A DNA stretch of 38,909 bases from Oscillospiraceae bacterium (GTDB lineage: Bacteria; Bacillota; Clostridia; Oscillospirales; Ruminococcaceae), in contig JAFXZM010000037.1 in the NCBI GenBank assembly GCA_017541275.1, forward strand, positions 1 through 38,909. Direction: 5' to 3'. Under the pieces are notes generated by a model, which saw only the letters and a list, made by a program, of their open reading frames with translations, had not been told where the DNA came from and searched no databases. The position numbers were made by a program, and so were the translations under genes. Shown here in pieces: positions 38,631 to 38,909 of the stretch. Numbering within the stretch: position 1 is the first letter of the stretch; every line of letters starts with the position of its first letter.

Positions 38631-38909
38631 TTACTCCGGGAGAATGAGCGTGCCGAGAGATTTGCCCATGCAGGCGTCATAGATGTTGTCGGGTCTGGAG
38701 AGGTCAAAGACGAGCATGGTCATGCCGTTATCGCGGCAGAGGGCTGCTGCGGTCGAGTCCATGACGCCGAGCTGCCGGTTGACGACCTCTGTAAACGTCA
38801 GTGTCTCATATTTGACGGCATCGTCAAATTTGTTGGGGTCCTTGTCATAGACGCCGTCCACCATTGTAGCTTTCATGAGGACATCGGCGTCAATCTCGGC
38901 GGCACGGAG
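38631..38909 (-). CDS. pyrH: UMP kinase, C-terminal part (runs off the window)
   Basis: The last 92 codons of UMP kinase, an amino-acid-kinase-fold enzyme that makes UDP. Visible family parts are AAEIDADVLMKAT, VDGVYDKDPNKF, LGVMDSTAAALCRDN and LVFDLSRPDNI. The frame is open to the window edge, so the N-terminus lies outside. It precedes frr by 61 nt in the same direction. Confidence 0.95.
   Translation of the reverse strand, partial: LRAAEIDADVLMKATMVDGVYDKDPNKFDDAVKYETLTFTEVVNRQLGVMDSTAAALCRDNGMTMLVFDLSRPDNIYDACMGKSLGTLILPE

Overview
The window looks like a chromosome segment of a Gram-positive, Ruminococcus-like member of the Oscillospiraceae/Clostridia. The signs are near-consensus SigA promoters (17-nt spacers, often extended -10), strong AGGAGG-type ribosome binding sites, a dockerin-bearing pectinesterase (the hallmark of cellulosome-forming ruminococci), a fibro-slime/SpaA surface protein, and conserved Firmicutes blocks: rpsF-ssb-rpsR, mazG-hup-rqcP, and pyrH-frr-uppS-cdsA-dxr-rseP-ispG. 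The species is not identifiable from sequence reading alone.

Layout. 1-431: end of an rRNA operon (23S 3' end, 5S) followed by a CAT-anticodon tRNA. 475-3400: glgP (minus), a repeat-rich intergenic stretch, and tRNA-Pro(GGG) with a perfect promoter. 3490-6570: two lipoprotein paralogues sharing an almost identical 5' section, and a small membrane protein. 6883-8825: secreted dockerin-tagged pectinesterase. 8836-15136: a giant (about 1983 aa) cell-surface protein whose upstream region is an array of 96-bp repeats, each carrying a promoter-like sequence. 15224-18680: two-component system feeding toward the surface gene. 18762-23661: plus-strand run of rnz, a GNAT acetyltransferase, a PARG-like ADP-ribose glycohydrolase, cca, a TlpA-like lipoprotein and a DUF5662 protein. 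23638-25007: rpsF-ssb-rpsR with a candidate S6:S18 autoregulatory leader. 25093-28372 (minus): rqcP, hup, mazG, trpS and an uncharacterised gene. 28454-30046: SpoVB/MATE-type flippase. 30063-31423: a decaying locus (TSCPD gene, radical SAM pseudogene, MarR pseudogene) ending in a dispersed repeat. 31516-38909 (minus): pyrH-frr-uppS-cdsA-dxr-rseP-two membrane paralogues-ispG.

How the genes fit together. dxr and ispG make isoprenoid precursors by the MEP pathway; uppS uses them to build the undecaprenyl carrier, cdsA feeds phospholipid synthesis, and rseP is a membrane protease, so the last operon is an envelope-building operon joined to pyrH and frr. RNase Z and the CCA enzyme form a tRNA 3'-end maturation pair; of the two tRNAs in the window one lacks an encoded CCA and one has it. 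The secreted or surface products (pectinesterase, giant adhesin, lipoproteins) match a plant-fibre-degrading gut lifestyle.

Most unusual signals: (i) the 96-bp promoter-bearing tandem repeat in front of the giant surface gene, with a related copy driving glgP and compensatory changes preserving its hairpin; (ii) a second dispersed hairpin repeat (88 bp), one copy abutting a truncated MarR gene; (iii) the GNAT-PARG coupled pair between rnz and cca; (iv) a stem-loop lying exactly between the Shine-Dalgarno sequence and start codon of cdsA.
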